Below the pieces are notes generated by a model. The model made no database searches, was not told the origin of the DNA, and saw nothing but the letters and a program-made list of their open reading frames with translations. Shown here piece after piece: positions 41,058 through 49,513 of a stretch of 53,838 nucleotides of DNA. Position 1 is the stretch's first letter. Each line of letters opens with the position of its first letter. The translations under genes were made by a program, and so were the position numbers. Source of the stretch: an uncultured Collinsella sp. (lineage in GTDB: Bacteria > Actinomycetota > Coriobacteriia > Coriobacteriales > Coriobacteriaceae); assembly GCA_900552385.1 (NCBI GenBank), contig URZI01000012.1:1-53838 (forward strand), read 5' to 3'.

Positions 41058-42365
41058 ATGACGGAGTCCTCTCAGCATACGTCTAAGCCCCAGGTCGAGG
41101 TTGAGGCCTCGGGCGGAGATGACAATAAGAGCGCACGCCGCGGCGCCATCTTTATCGGCGTCGTGCTGGTGGGTTATATCGTCTATCTGGTGGTAACCGG
41201 GCAGATGGGGCAGTTCTGGGCCGCTATGTCGAGCGTCCAGGCGCCCTGGCTTGCCGCTGCGTGCTTCTGCATGTTCCTGTACCTGTTCTTTGGCATTGTG
41301 GCCTATGCGATCGCCGTCTGGCTCGATCCCAATTCGCCCGTCGGCATCCGCGACCTAATCTCGGTCGAGGCGAGTGGAATCTTCTTTGGCAACCTGACGC
41401 CTATGATGATGGGCTCGACTCCCGCCCAGATCTACCGCCTGACCAAGGCGGGCCAAAACGTCGGCGAGGCCGGAGCCACGCAGTTCACGCGCTTTATCGT
41501 GTACCAGTTTGGACTCGTTGCCTGGGGCGCTATCCTCCTGCTTGCTCGCATGCCTTTTTTTGCCGAGCGCTATGGCGACATGACGCTGCTGTGCGTCTTT
41601 AGCTTTGGTGGGCACTGTTGCATCTTGCTGGGCATCTTCGCCGTCGCGCTCATGCCTAAGACCGTCACGCGCGTCGCCCATTGCATCATCAATTGGCTTG
41701 AGCGCATTGGTGTCTCGGCCACTAAGATCGAGGGATGGCGCACGTTTGTCGATGGCGAGATCTACTCCTTCTCCGAGAAGTTCAAGCTTTCAGCCGGACA
41801 TTTTTCTTCCATGCTGCTCACGGTGGTCATCACCATGCTGCAACTCGCGTTTTTCTACCTCGTGCCGTATTTCCTGATGCTTGCCTTTGGCCACCACGAG
41901 GTCGACTTTTTCTCGGTCATGGCCGCGAGCGCCTTTGTCCAGCTGTTGAGCTCAGCGGTCCCCCTGCCCGGTGGAACTGGTGGCGCTGAGGGCGGCTTTG
42001 CATTGTTCTTGGGTCATTTCTTTGGGTCGGCTTCGACCGCCGGCTATCTGCTGTGGCGCCTCATTACGTTTATTGCGCCGACCATTTTGGCTGCGCCCCT
42101 GCTGGGACTTAAGAGCGCCCACAACGAGAGCATCCATGCGCGCTGGGATCGTGTGATGCGCAAGCTCGGCCGCACGCCTCAGACGCCCTCTGCGCCTACT
42201 ATGCCGCACCCCACGAATGCTGTTACTGTTGATCCCAAGAAGCGCGCTCAGAAGGCTTCTGGGACCGCTAAGCCGGCTCATAAAGCCTATGTGCGCCAGA
42301 CAGGCGATGGTATTCGCGTATCTCCGTCGGCACTCAATAAGAAGAAGCATCCCAAGTCGCAGTAG
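41058..42365 (+). CDS. Lysylphosphatidylglycerol synthase TM-region/flippase-like membrane protein
   Basis: This 435-aa polytopic protein has about eight hydrophobic segments and matches the UPF0104 (MprF flippase-domain-like) family. Landmarks are LISVEASGIFFGNLTPMMMGSTPAQIYRLTKAG and SAVPLPGGTGGAEGGFALF. It lacks the C-terminal aminoacyl-transferase domain of full MprF. Members move lipids or glycolipids across the membrane; the substrate here is unknown. The C-terminal ~70 residues are basic and Pro/Thr-rich. ATG 41058 follows AGAAGGAG; an open frame back to 40992 covers the promoter region. Confidence 0.82.
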   Translation: MTESSQHTSKPQVEVEASGGDDNKSARRGAIFIGVVLVGYIVYLVVTGQMGQFWAAMSSVQAPWLAAACFCMFLYLFFGIVAYAIAVWLDPNSPVGIRDLISVEASGIFFGNLTPMMMGSTPAQIYRLTKAGQNVGEAGATQFTRFIVYQFGLVAWGAILLLARMPFFAERYGDMTLLCVFSFGGHCCILLGIFAVALMPKTVTRVAHCIINWLERIGVSATKIEGWRTFVDGEIYSFSEKFKLSAGHFSSMLLTVVITMLQLAFFYLVPYFLMLAFGHHEVDFFSVMAASAFVQLLSSAVPLPGGTGGAEGGFALFLGHFFGSASTAGYLLWRLITFIAPTILAAPLLGLKSAHNESIHARWDRVMRKLGRTPQTPSAPTMPHPTNAVTVDPKKRAQKASGTAKPAHKAYVRQTGDGIRVSPSALNKKKHPKSQ

Positions 42366-42412
42366 GACAGTCGTGCGTTCTTCATGATGCGGGGCATATT
42401 TGTGCTGTATGG

Positions 42413-42440
42413 GGGATAATCCTCTTACGTAGATTATCTC
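42413..42440. promoter_or_regulatory. Candidate TetR-family operator
   Basis: GATAATC (42415-42421) and GATTATC (42432-42438) are exact inverted arms 10 bases apart, extended by one G-T and one G-C pair. The dyad lies 44 bases before the TetR-type gene, suggesting autoregulation. Confidence 0.5.
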
Positions 42441-42481
42441 TCATCTGTTGATGAATGCTCGCATATCGAAGGGACACGCCC

Positions 42482-43093
42482 ATGGCAACCAGCAAACCGC
42501 GTCTTGATCGTCGCATCATTCGCAGCCGTAATGCCATCCTTTCGGCTTTCGAGCGCCTGCTCATGGAAAAGCCGCTGGCAGACATTACGGTGAGTGCCAT
42601 CGCGCGCGAGGCCAATGTCGACCGCAAGACCTTTTACGTTCACTTTGGTACGGTTGATGGCCTGCTCGATGCCATTGCCGTCGATGTGGTGGAGATGATT
42701 GTCGACTCGGTCGAGAAAACGCTTGCTTCTATGGACGGCGACACCAATGAGCGCGCTCTTGGCGCGGCGGCGACCTTCTTTAAAACCGTTAACGAGGCAC
42801 TGTGCAACAACTTGGTGCTCAATCGTCAGCTGATCGAGAACATTCCGCTCGATGATTTTATGGCTCGTCTTCGTGCGCCGCTCGAGCACGAGATTGCCGA
42901 GCGCGATTTGCTGCCCCAAGGTCTCAAGGACGAGATGTTCGACTATTATTTGGCGTTTTTGCTATCGGGTATTATCGGTATCTATCGCACGTGGGCGCTG
43001 TCTGACGGCTCGGTTCCTATCGAGCGTGTCTCGGAGGTTGCTAACGACCTCACGCTCAACGGCCTGTCGAGTCTGGAATCTCGCTTCGAATAG
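42482..43093 (+). CDS. TetR/AcrR family transcriptional regulator
   Basis: This 203-aa regulator has an N-terminal helix-turn-helix in RIIRSRNAILSAFERLL, ITVSAIAREANVDRKTFYVHFGTVDGLLDAI (about residues 10-60). The helical ligand domain is of the AcrR_7/DhaS-like type (YYLAFLLSGIIGIYRTW near the end). ATG 42482 follows GAAGGG; the frame is open to 42455. It could regulate itself and the upstream flippase-like gene through the dyad at 42413-42440. The ligand is unknown. Confidence 0.85.
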   Translation: MATSKPRLDRRIIRSRNAILSAFERLLMEKPLADITVSAIAREANVDRKTFYVHFGTVDGLLDAIAVDVVEMIVDSVEKTLASMDGDTNERALGAAATFFKTVNEALCNNLVLNRQLIENIPLDDFMARLRAPLEHEIAERDLLPQGLKDEMFDYYLAFLLSGIIGIYRTWALSDGSVPIERVSEVANDLTLNGLSSLESRFE

Positions 43094-43117
43094 CATCGAT
43101 AATTCAACAACTTAAAG

Positions 43118-43186
43118 AAGTTGCGGTGGAATAGGGATCGTTTTGGCTATTGGAAGGCCGATCTAGTCCCTATTTCACCGCAACTT
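43118..43186. repeat. Palindromic intergenic repeat, copy 2
   Basis: Arms AAGTTGCGGTGGAATAGGGA (43118-43137) and TCCCTATTTCACCGCAACTT (43167-43186) are complementary but for one G-T pair, around a 29-nt centre. The arm matches copy 1 at 34450-34522 at 19 of 20 positions; the centres differ. Confidence 0.85.
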
Positions 43187-43209
43187 AGTAAAACTGTTTT
43201 GATGGTAAG

Positions 43210-43248
43210 GCGGAGCAGCCTCGAAGATGAGCCTCGAGACTGCTCCGC
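43210..43248. terminator. Hairpin between tetR-type and radical SAM genes
   Basis: GCGGAGCAGCCTCGA pairs with TCGAGACTGCTCCGC (one mismatch) around a 9-nt loop. It lies between convergent genes with weak T-content on both sides, so it is probably a shared terminator. Confidence 0.6.
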
Positions 43249-43281
43249 TTCATTTCTGAGCGTTTGTCATGTAGGGCAGCA

Positions 43282-44715
43282 TTAATCGCCGTTTTTGAGC
43301 ATGCGGCCCTGTTTTTCGAACTTGTGCATGTCGCTATCGGCCATGCCTTGCGACTTGTCCTCGTGACGCTTGGCGTATAACGGATCGTCGGAGTCGTTCC
43401 AGATGCGGTCGGCGACAGGTGACCATGCCTCGGCGGCAGCCTGGGTCTTTTCGCGCAGCTGCTCGGGTGACTCCTTCTCGATTAGGTCGGTGCTCATTGC
43501 GCCACTCTCGGCGACCAGTTTGGGTAGCACGTCGGGATTCTCGAGCATGGGGCATGGTTTGAGGTAGTTGTCGTTAAACGGCATGTTCTCGTAGTACTTC
43601 ATAAAGAGGGGAGAGCGCAGCGCGTCGAGCAGGCTTACGTCGTGGATATTGGCATTGGAGTAGTGAATGAAAACGCACGGCTCCACGTCTCCCGCCGCGT
43701 TGATATGTAGGTAGCGTCGCCCGCCGGCGATACAGCCGCCCACGAACTCACCGTCATTTTGGAAATCGAGGGTAAACAGCGGCTTCTTCTCTCGCATCTC
43801 GCGAATAAAATGATACATGTGTTCGCGCTGCTCAGGCGTGGGCATAAGCTCGTTGGTGGCATTGCGGCCGACCGGCATAAAGTAGAAATACCAGCAGAAG
43901 AGCGCGCCCTCGCGAATCATCCAGTCCATGTTTTCCTCGGTGGCGACGGTATCGGCGTTGGCGCTGGTCCAGCACGTCGAGATTCCAAACGGCAGTTTTC
44001 GCTCACGCAAAAGTTTCATGGCGTGTTCGATCTTTTCGTACGTACCCTCGCCACGGCGGGCGTTGGTGGTGTGCTCGTTGCCCTCGGCGCTGATGGCAGG
44101 GACAAAGTTTGCAACGCGGATCATGTCGTCACAGAACGCCTCGTCGATGAGCGTGGAGTTGGTAAAGCAGAGAAACACACAGTCCTGATGTTTTTCACAA
44201 ATTCTGATCAGGTCGTGCTTGCGGACGAGCGGCTCGCCCCCGGTATAGATGTAGATGTGCGTGCCGAGCTCTTTGCCTTGCGTGACGATGGAGTCGATGT
44301 CATCGAAGGACAGATTCTGCTTATAGCCATATTCGGCGGCCCAGCAGCCCGTGCAATGCAGGTTGCAGGCACTTGTGGGGTCGAGCAGGATGGCCCACGG
44401 AATATTGCACTGGTATTTTTCGCGGTTCTTTTCCTGTTGGGGTCAAGCGAGCAGGTTGCCGTCGATTATAAGCGCCTTGAGCAACTTAGTGCGCATTTTG
44501 GGATTGAGGTCGAAGATGCGCATGATCAGGTCATACCAATTGCCGCGACTCTTGATGACGTTGGTAAACGCCTCGCGCTGTACGGGAAATACGCGATTGG
44601 GGACCAGCTTGTTCACGAGATCCATGATTTTGTCGATATTTTCTTGAGGGTTGTCGTCGAGATAATCGATGAGCTTGTTGAGCGCTGCACGCTCAGCTGA
44701 CTGTGTAAGCGACAT
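43282..44715 (-). pseudogene. Radical SAM/SPASM protein interrupted by in-frame TGA
   Basis: On the minus strand a single frame of 478 codons is broken by one TGA (44445-44443) after residue 90. It falls where related proteins have Trp in a WPxQEK segment (here LLA-stop-PQQEK). The 90 codons before it (from ATG 44715) encode the N-terminal helical part. The frame then continues with NIPWAILLDPTSACNLHCTGCW, whose CxxxCxxC binds the [4Fe-4S]-SAM cluster, then YIYTGGEPL, FTNSTLIDEAF, and a SPASM-like segment with GGCIAGGRRYLHINAAGDVEPCVF and LKPCPML. No ATG, GTG or TTG start lies between the TGA and the CxxxCxxC, so downstream reinitiation would lose the cluster site. It is a recent pseudogene, a base-call error, or read through. 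The substrate of this family is unknown. Confidence 0.8.
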
Positions 44716-44848
44716 GGATATATCCTTTCACGTGTGCTTTGTGTGTGATAATACCCACTTGTGGAGTAAACGAAGTCTAAAGATTTGTAATGTGTCTATT
44801 CAACGAATCAATTTGATTTGGGGTGAAGCGTTATAGCGGACGCTCTCT

Positions 44849-44865
44849 AAGTTGCGGTGAAATAG
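44849..44865 (+). repeat. Orphan half of the palindromic repeat
   Basis: AAGTTGCGGTGAAATAG matches the left arm of the complete copies at 34450 and 43118, but no right arm follows. It lies 38 bases before the end of the ABC ATPase gene, at the boundary of the corrin module. The rest of the 44716-44902 gap holds only presumed promoter sequence. Confidence 0.7.
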
Positions 44866-44902
44866 TGTCAGATGGGGATGCGGACGATTTCTTGGGCCGC
44901 GC

Positions 44903-46213
44903 CTAGGCGTATCCATTGGAATCTTCCGATGCGCCTTTGCACGCTCGCATGACCTCGATACTATGCGAGCGTGCAAAGGCGACGAGCTCTGCGTTGCGGG
45001 CGTTTATGGTGCCGAAGGTGGCGGGGCATACGATAAGGCGCGCGCAGTGGACGAGAAGCTCTTTGGCGCGGGCTATGGTTTTATCCCCGATCGGCTCGAA
45101 GGCACGCTCGGCCACGCATTCCGTCGCCAGGTCGCGCGCGAGCTCGCAGTCGATGTCTCCTTCGTGCAGAACGCCCGCGTAGAACGCCTTGCCCTGCCGG
45201 ATGAGCTGGCGAAACACAGCCGACCCCGTACCTGCGCCGGCGATGACGAACGTGTGCGCATCACCGTGTGGGCGCCCAATTTCCACGCTGCCGAAGCGCT
45301 CGTTGAAGGTGCCATATTGAAGGCCGTAGAGCTCGCCAATCGTCTTGCGCGTGAATATGTCCTCGGGTGCGCCGGCGCGGAAGACCCGGCCGTCCTTCAC
45401 GCAAATCACCTTGTCGGCGCTTTTCTGCGCGAGCTCGAGTTCGTGGATGGACATGATGACAGCCACATTCCGCGATTTCGCAAGGTGGCGAAGTATTCGC
45501 AGCAGGTCGATCTGGTAGCGGATATCGAGATACGACGTGGGCTCGTCGAGCACGAGCACACGCGGATCCTGCGCGATGGCGCGTGCGAGCATGACGCGCT
45601 GGCGTTGCCCGTCGCTTATCTGCATGAAGTCGCGCTCGGCGAGCTCTTCCACATGTGCGGTTTTCATGGCCTCGTCGACCCGATTATGGTCGTCGGGCGT
45701 GAGTGTGCCCATTCGCCCGGTGTAGGGATGCCTTCCCGCCTCTACGATATCGCCGCAGGTGAGGAGCTCGGTCCGGGGTCGATCTGTCAGCATAACCGCA
45801 AGGTTCCTTGCGAACTCCGCCGTCTTCCATCGGGAAATCTCCCGCCCGTCGAGCTCGACCGCGCCGGCAAGCGGTGCCAGATGGCGTGTGATGGTTTTCA
45901 AGATGGTCGACTTGCCCGAGCCGTTCGGCCCGATGAGCGCCACGACGTCGCCCGCGCGAACCTCCAGATCGACGCCTTCGACTACGACCTTCTTGTCGTA
46001 GCCCGCCGACAGGTCGCTTATGCGGAAAAGCGGTGCTCCGTCAGCCTGCGTTTCGACCGGGGTTTCGAGGTTCGACTCCGCTCGGAGGAGGCGTTTCGCG
46101 CGCAGTTCCGCACGAGCCGAAAGTGCCTTCTGGCGCTTTCGTGCGAGCTCAGGACTGGCTAAGCATGGAATGTCCCCTCCGAGCGTTTTGGTCCGCGGCA
46201 CGAATTCCCCCAT
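44903..46213 (-). CDS. Iron/corrinoid-type ABC transporter ATPase with extra C-terminal domain
   Basis: The 436-aa ATPase of a FecE/BtuD-type importer has a core at about 61-305. Walker A GPNGSGKS is at 95-102, a signature reading ISDGQ instead of LSGGQ at 199-203, Walker B VLVLDEP at 219-225 and the switch His257. Two additions are unusual. There is a ~60-residue basic N-terminus (SPELARKRQKALSARAELRAKR), and a ~125-residue C-terminal domain (about 310-436) starts with FVIAGAGTGSAVFRQLIRQG and contains ARLIVCPATFGTINARNAEL. The GAGTGS segment recalls a nucleotide-binding loop, but I do not recognise the domain. The ATG follows the permease stop directly (TAGATG). Confidence 0.85.
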   Translation of the reverse strand: MGEFVPRTKTLGGDIPCLASPELARKRQKALSARAELRAKRLLRAESNLETPVETQADGAPLFRISDLSAGYDKKVVVEGVDLEVRAGDVVALIGPNGSGKSTILKTITRHLAPLAGAVELDGREISRWKTAEFARNLAVMLTDRPRTELLTCGDIVEAGRHPYTGRMGTLTPDDHNRVDEAMKTAHVEELAERDFMQISDGQRQRVMLARAIAQDPRVLVLDEPTSYLDIRYQIDLLRILRHLAKSRNVAVIMSIHELELAQKSADKVICVKDGRVFRAGAPEDIFTRKTIGELYGLQYGTFNERFGSVEIGRPHGDAHTFVIAGAGTGSAVFRQLIRQGKAFYAGVLHEGDIDCELARDLATECVAERAFEPIGDKTIARAKELLVHCARLIVCPATFGTINARNAELVAFARSHSIEVMRACKGASEDSNGYA

Positions 46214-47254
46214 CTACCTCACCCGTTTCTTCAACATGAGTGCGATAACCACCGGCGCGCCGAAGATGGCGGTGACGGCGCTGATGGAAAGCTCGACGGG
46301 AGAGAACAGCGTGCGCGCGATCAAATCGCAGCCCGCGCAGAAGATGGCGCCTCCTAAGAAGCACGCAGGAATCACGCGGATGGGCTTCGACGACTTCAGC
46401 GCCGACTTCACGAGATGCGGAACCGCGATGCCTACGAACGACACCGGACCAGCGAACGCGGTCACGCAGGCGGAAAGCATGCTCGCTAGAAGGACGAGCA
46501 CCACGCGGAAGCGTGCGACGTTCACGCCGACGCTTTTCGCGTAGGCTTCTCCCAGCTGGAAGGCGGAAAGGGGCTTCGATATCGTGAATACGCATGCGCT
46601 CACGGTGATCACCACGACCGCGATGACCGCGATGTCGTCCCAGCTCGAACCCGAGAAGCTACCCAAAGACCAGTTGTGCAGGTTCACGATGGACTGGTCG
46701 TCGGCGAAGGCGATAAGGAAGTTCGTCGCCGCCGAGCAGATGTATCCCACCATGACGCCCGCCACGATGAGCATGGCCATGGAATTTATGCGCCGTGCGA
46801 TGAGGAGCACGAAGCCGATGGTGATAAGCGAGCCCAGAAACGCTGCGGCCACCATGGCCGGCGAGGACATGGCCTTGTTCGCGCCCAGAAGTACGATCAT
46901 CGTAAGCGCGACGACGAACTTTGCGCCCGAGGAGACGCCCAAGATGAACGGGTCGGCGATGGGATTGTTGAAAAACGTCTGCAGCAGGAACCCGGAGAGG
47001 GAAAGCGCCCCGCCGAGAAGCACGGCTGAAAGCACACGCGGCAGGCGAATCTCCCAGATGACTTGGCTTTCCATGGAATTGGCCGCGCCGCCCGAAAGGA
47101 TGCCGGGGATGTGGTCTGCGGGCACGAGCACGCTCCCGATGCACAGGTTGGCCCCGACGAGCACGATGAGGGCAACAGCGAGCAGCGCCGTCACGACGCG
47201 ACACCGCGCGGCGCGCCCCGATTCGTCGTATGTCATGGAAAGCCGGCTTCTCAT
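46214..47254 (-). CDS. FecCD/BtuC-family ABC transporter permease
   Basis: This is the integral membrane subunit of a siderophore, heme or B12 importer. The ~346-aa protein has about ten helices. Family landmarks are WEIRLPRVLSAVLLGGALSLSGFLLQTFFNNPIADPFILGVSSGA and AGPVSFVGIAVPHLVK, the loop that docks the ATPase. Start ATG 47254 lies four bases after the stop of the substrate-binding gene; TTG 47266 overlapping that gene is the alternative. It is co-transcribed with the ATPase downstream and the two lipoproteins and CbiK upstream. Confidence 0.92.
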   Translation of the reverse strand: MRSRLSMTYDESGRAARCRVVTALLAVALIVLVGANLCIGSVLVPADHIPGILSGGAANSMESQVIWEIRLPRVLSAVLLGGALSLSGFLLQTFFNNPIADPFILGVSSGAKFVVALTMIVLLGANKAMSSPAMVAAAFLGSLITIGFVLLIARRINSMAMLIVAGVMVGYICSAATNFLIAFADDQSIVNLHNWSLGSFSGSSWDDIAVIAVVVITVSACVFTISKPLSAFQLGEAYAKSVGVNVARFRVVLVLLASMLSACVTAFAGPVSFVGIAVPHLVKSALKSSKPIRVIPACFLGGAIFCAGCDLIARTLFSPVELSISAVTAIFGAPVVIALMLKKRVR

Positions 47255-47258
47255 GACG

Positions 47259-48830
47259 CTAGCCAAGCTTCCTCAGATAATGGAGGTCGCTCGCGTCATC
47301 GCCGGTGAACGCCCCGTGCAGCTCGTCGATAATGTCGGCGGTAGAAGTCATCTGCTGGTACATGTCGGCGCTTGTGACCCAGACGTTGCCGTTCTTCACG
47401 GCTTTGAACTGCGACAATAGCGCGTTTTTGCCTACGAAGTCGTTCAAGGTGGCAACCGATTCGTCGATGGTGCCGTTGTAGACGATAATGTCGGCATCCT
47501 TCGCCGTCGCGTAGAAGCGCTCCATTTCGAGCGTTACTGACGAACCTGACGTCGACGCCGTCTGCGCGTCATCGAGCGCGTAGTTGCCGCCTGCAAGCTC
47601 GATCATCTGCGCCACGTAGTCGCCCGCCCGCCGCGTGACGGCGGCCCCGTTCGAGTTAATGTAGAAATACGCCACGGTTTTACCTGACGACGCGAGCCCC
47701 GACGTTTGCTCGACGCGGGTCTTCTGCTCGTTGAACAGGTGCGCGGCCTCGTCTTCCTTGTCGAACAGGACGCCGAAAAGCTTAATCCACTCGACGCGCC
47801 CGAGTGCTTCGGGCTCGCTCGACGACTGTTCGGTGAGCACGACGAGCCCGAGTTTCTGCAGCTTTTCCTTCACATCCGGTGTGTGGTTGATCATGGTGTT
47901 CTCGATGGCGAGCGTGCAGCCCGAGGTCGATATTCGCTCGTAGTCGGGCGCGCTGTACTTGCCGCCGTAGGCGATCGCCCCACTTTCGAGTGCGCTTTTG
48001 AAGCCCGCGACCGAGCAATCGTCGGCCTTCGTGCCCGACATGATGATATTGTCGTTCGCATCGAGCGCGTCGACCAGGCACATCGTCGCCGACGACACGA
48101 GGTACACCTTGTCGGCGGGGCGCCTTATGACCGCGATGTCGGAGCTCAACCCATCAGGTACCTTCGCATCTTGCGGCACCACGAGGAAGCGCTCCCCGTT
48201 CGAAATGCAGATAAGCCGCAGGCCGCCTTCGAACTCGTCGACAGTGAAGTGCTCGGCGTATTCAAGCTGAAGCGTCCCCGTCGGCTTCCAGCCGCAGCCC
48301 AAATCGGCGTTGTGGAAGTCGGCCGCGGCGCTTGAAGCCGTTCTCGCAGGGGAGCCGCCGCTTGCATCGTCGCCCGTTTTCTCCTTCATGGTGGATGAGT
48401 CGAAGTGGAGCGTGTAGTCGATGGTGTGCGGCGTCGACATGGCGACGGTCTCGGCCGACACGGCCATGTCCTCGTCGAGCGTGACGGGTATCTCGAACGT
48501 GGAGTTGCCGCCGTCGTTTACGGGCGCGTAGTCCACGCCGTCGACGGTCATCTTGTCGTAGTTCGAACTCGACCAGGTGATGGTCGCGGTGTAGGTGTCG
48601 CCATCCTTCACAATTGTGGTGGGTGAGGCGATGCTTGCGCGTCCTGACCCACCGGAAAGCGAGACGCTCACAGTGTATTCCTGAGAGCCCGCCGTGCCAC
48701 CGGTCGCGTTCGGGCTCGCACTGCACCCCGCGAAGGGAAACGCAAGCAGGGCGACGAGAACGCAGGCGAACGCGCGCGCCGCGATGCTGCGTCGCTTCCT
48801 GCTTTCCCCCTTTGGAAGAATCGACCGCAT
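47259..48830 (-). CDS. Substrate-binding lipoprotein with N-terminal NEAT-like domain
   Basis: The 523-aa protein has a signal peptide and lipobox ending in FAGC (Cys36), so it is anchored outside the membrane. Residues ~50-150 form a beta-rich segment (YTVSVSLSGGSG, IVKDGDTYTATITWSSSNYDKMTVDGVDY, FEIPVTLDEDMAVSAE) that resembles iron-transport-associated NEAT-like domains. Residues ~165-523 look like a class III periplasmic binding protein (VIRRPADKVYLVSSATMCLVDAL, KLFGVLFDKEDEAAHLFNEQ, ADIIVYNGTIDE). Presence of both suggests binding of a tetrapyrrole or metal complex. The gene precedes the permease and follows a second lipoprotein at 48835. Confidence 0.8.
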   Translation of the reverse strand: MRSILPKGESRKRRSIAARAFACVLVALLAFPFAGCSASPNATGGTAGSQEYTVSVSLSGGSGRASIASPTTIVKDGDTYTATITWSSSNYDKMTVDGVDYAPVNDGGNSTFEIPVTLDEDMAVSAETVAMSTPHTIDYTLHFDSSTMKEKTGDDASGGSPARTASSAAADFHNADLGCGWKPTGTLQLEYAEHFTVDEFEGGLRLICISNGERFLVVPQDAKVPDGLSSDIAVIRRPADKVYLVSSATMCLVDALDANDNIIMSGTKADDCSVAGFKSALESGAIAYGGKYSAPDYERISTSGCTLAIENTMINHTPDVKEKLQKLGLVVLTEQSSSEPEALGRVEWIKLFGVLFDKEDEAAHLFNEQKTRVEQTSGLASSGKTVAYFYINSNGAAVTRRAGDYVAQMIELAGGNYALDDAQTASTSGSSVTLEMERFYATAKDADIIVYNGTIDESVATLNDFVGKNALLSQFKAVKNGNVWVTSADMYQQMTSTADIIDELHGAFTGDDASDLHYLRKLG

Positions 48831-48834
48831 GGCG

Positions 48835-49368
48835 TTACTTCAGTGCGTCGGCGCGCAGATCGACGCCGGCGGATTCGAACACGAGCGTGCGGTCGTACCA
48901 CTGCTCTTTTCTAATACTCCACGCGGCGCAGGCGGTGTCCTCGTCGAGCGCTTCAACGGGCACGTCGTAGGTGTACTTGCCTTCCGCGTTTTCCACATAG
49001 GGGATGAAGTCGGCCTCGCTCGCGGCGGCAGCCTCGTCGCCCGTGCCCATGAAGAGCTTGCCGTAGCCCGTGCCGGAAAGCGTCATCACGCAGTGCATGG
49101 AGCCGTTTTCCACGATGAGCTGGGCGTCCACAATCCTGAACATGTTCGAGCTGGAATCTACGGTGATCGGATAGGTGCCGTCGGCCACCTTGTCGGCGGT
49201 GATGGGGGCAGCGCTTGCGCCCTCGGGCGCATCGGCCGCCTGTTCGGTCTTTTCCTGGGAATCGGCATCGCTTGCCTTTGCGCTGTCGATTGAATTTCCG
49301 CCGCAGCCGGCGAGCGAGAACGCGAAAAGCGCCGCTGACAGGGCGAAGGCGAGGGTTTTCTTCAACAT
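48835..49368 (-). CDS. Small lipoprotein of the transport operon
   Basis: The 177-aa lipoprotein has its signal peptide ending in SLAGC (Cys22). A Ser/Ala/Glu-rich spacer follows, then a ~120-residue beta-rich domain with DGTYPITVDSSSNMFRIVDAQLIVENG, MTLSGTGYGKLFMGT, YTYDVPVEALDEDT and KEQWYDRTLVF. I recall similar domains beside iron or cobalt transport genes in Eggerthellaceae and Clostridia, but cannot name the family with certainty. ATG 49368 follows AAAGGA. It ends four bases before the start of the substrate-binding gene, so it is probably an accessory binding protein of the importer. Confidence 0.7.
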   Translation of the reverse strand: MLKKTLAFALSAALFAFSLAGCGGNSIDSAKASDADSQEKTEQAADAPEGASAAPITADKVADGTYPITVDSSSNMFRIVDAQLIVENGSMHCVMTLSGTGYGKLFMGTGDEAAAASEADFIPYVENAEGKYTYDVPVEALDEDTACAAWSIRKEQWYDRTLVFESAGVDLRADALK

Positions 49369-49431
49369 GGAGGGGGTTCCTTTCAATCGCTTCGACCGCC
49401 CGCGCCGTGCGGTGGGCTGACGGGATGCGAA

Positions 49432-49478
49432 TGCAACGGGCATGCGCCGTCAGTCGGGGAAGGCGCATGCCCGTTGCA
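49432..49478. terminator. Strong hairpin between cbiK and the small lipoprotein gene
   Basis: The perfect 17-bp arms TGCAACGGGCATGCGCC (49432-49448) and GGCGCATGCCCGTTGCA (49462-49478) have a 13-nt loop and no T-tract on the minus strand. It may attenuate or process the operon mRNA so that cbiK and transporter levels differ. Confidence 0.6.
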
Positions 49479-49513
49479 CGGGGACGCGACCGGCGCCCCC
49501 GTGCGCGGCGAGT

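Noticed and set aside
44443..44445. Selenocysteine at the TGA of the radical SAM gene
   Set aside because: The position corresponds to Trp, not Cys, in related proteins, and no SECIS-like hairpin was evident right after it.
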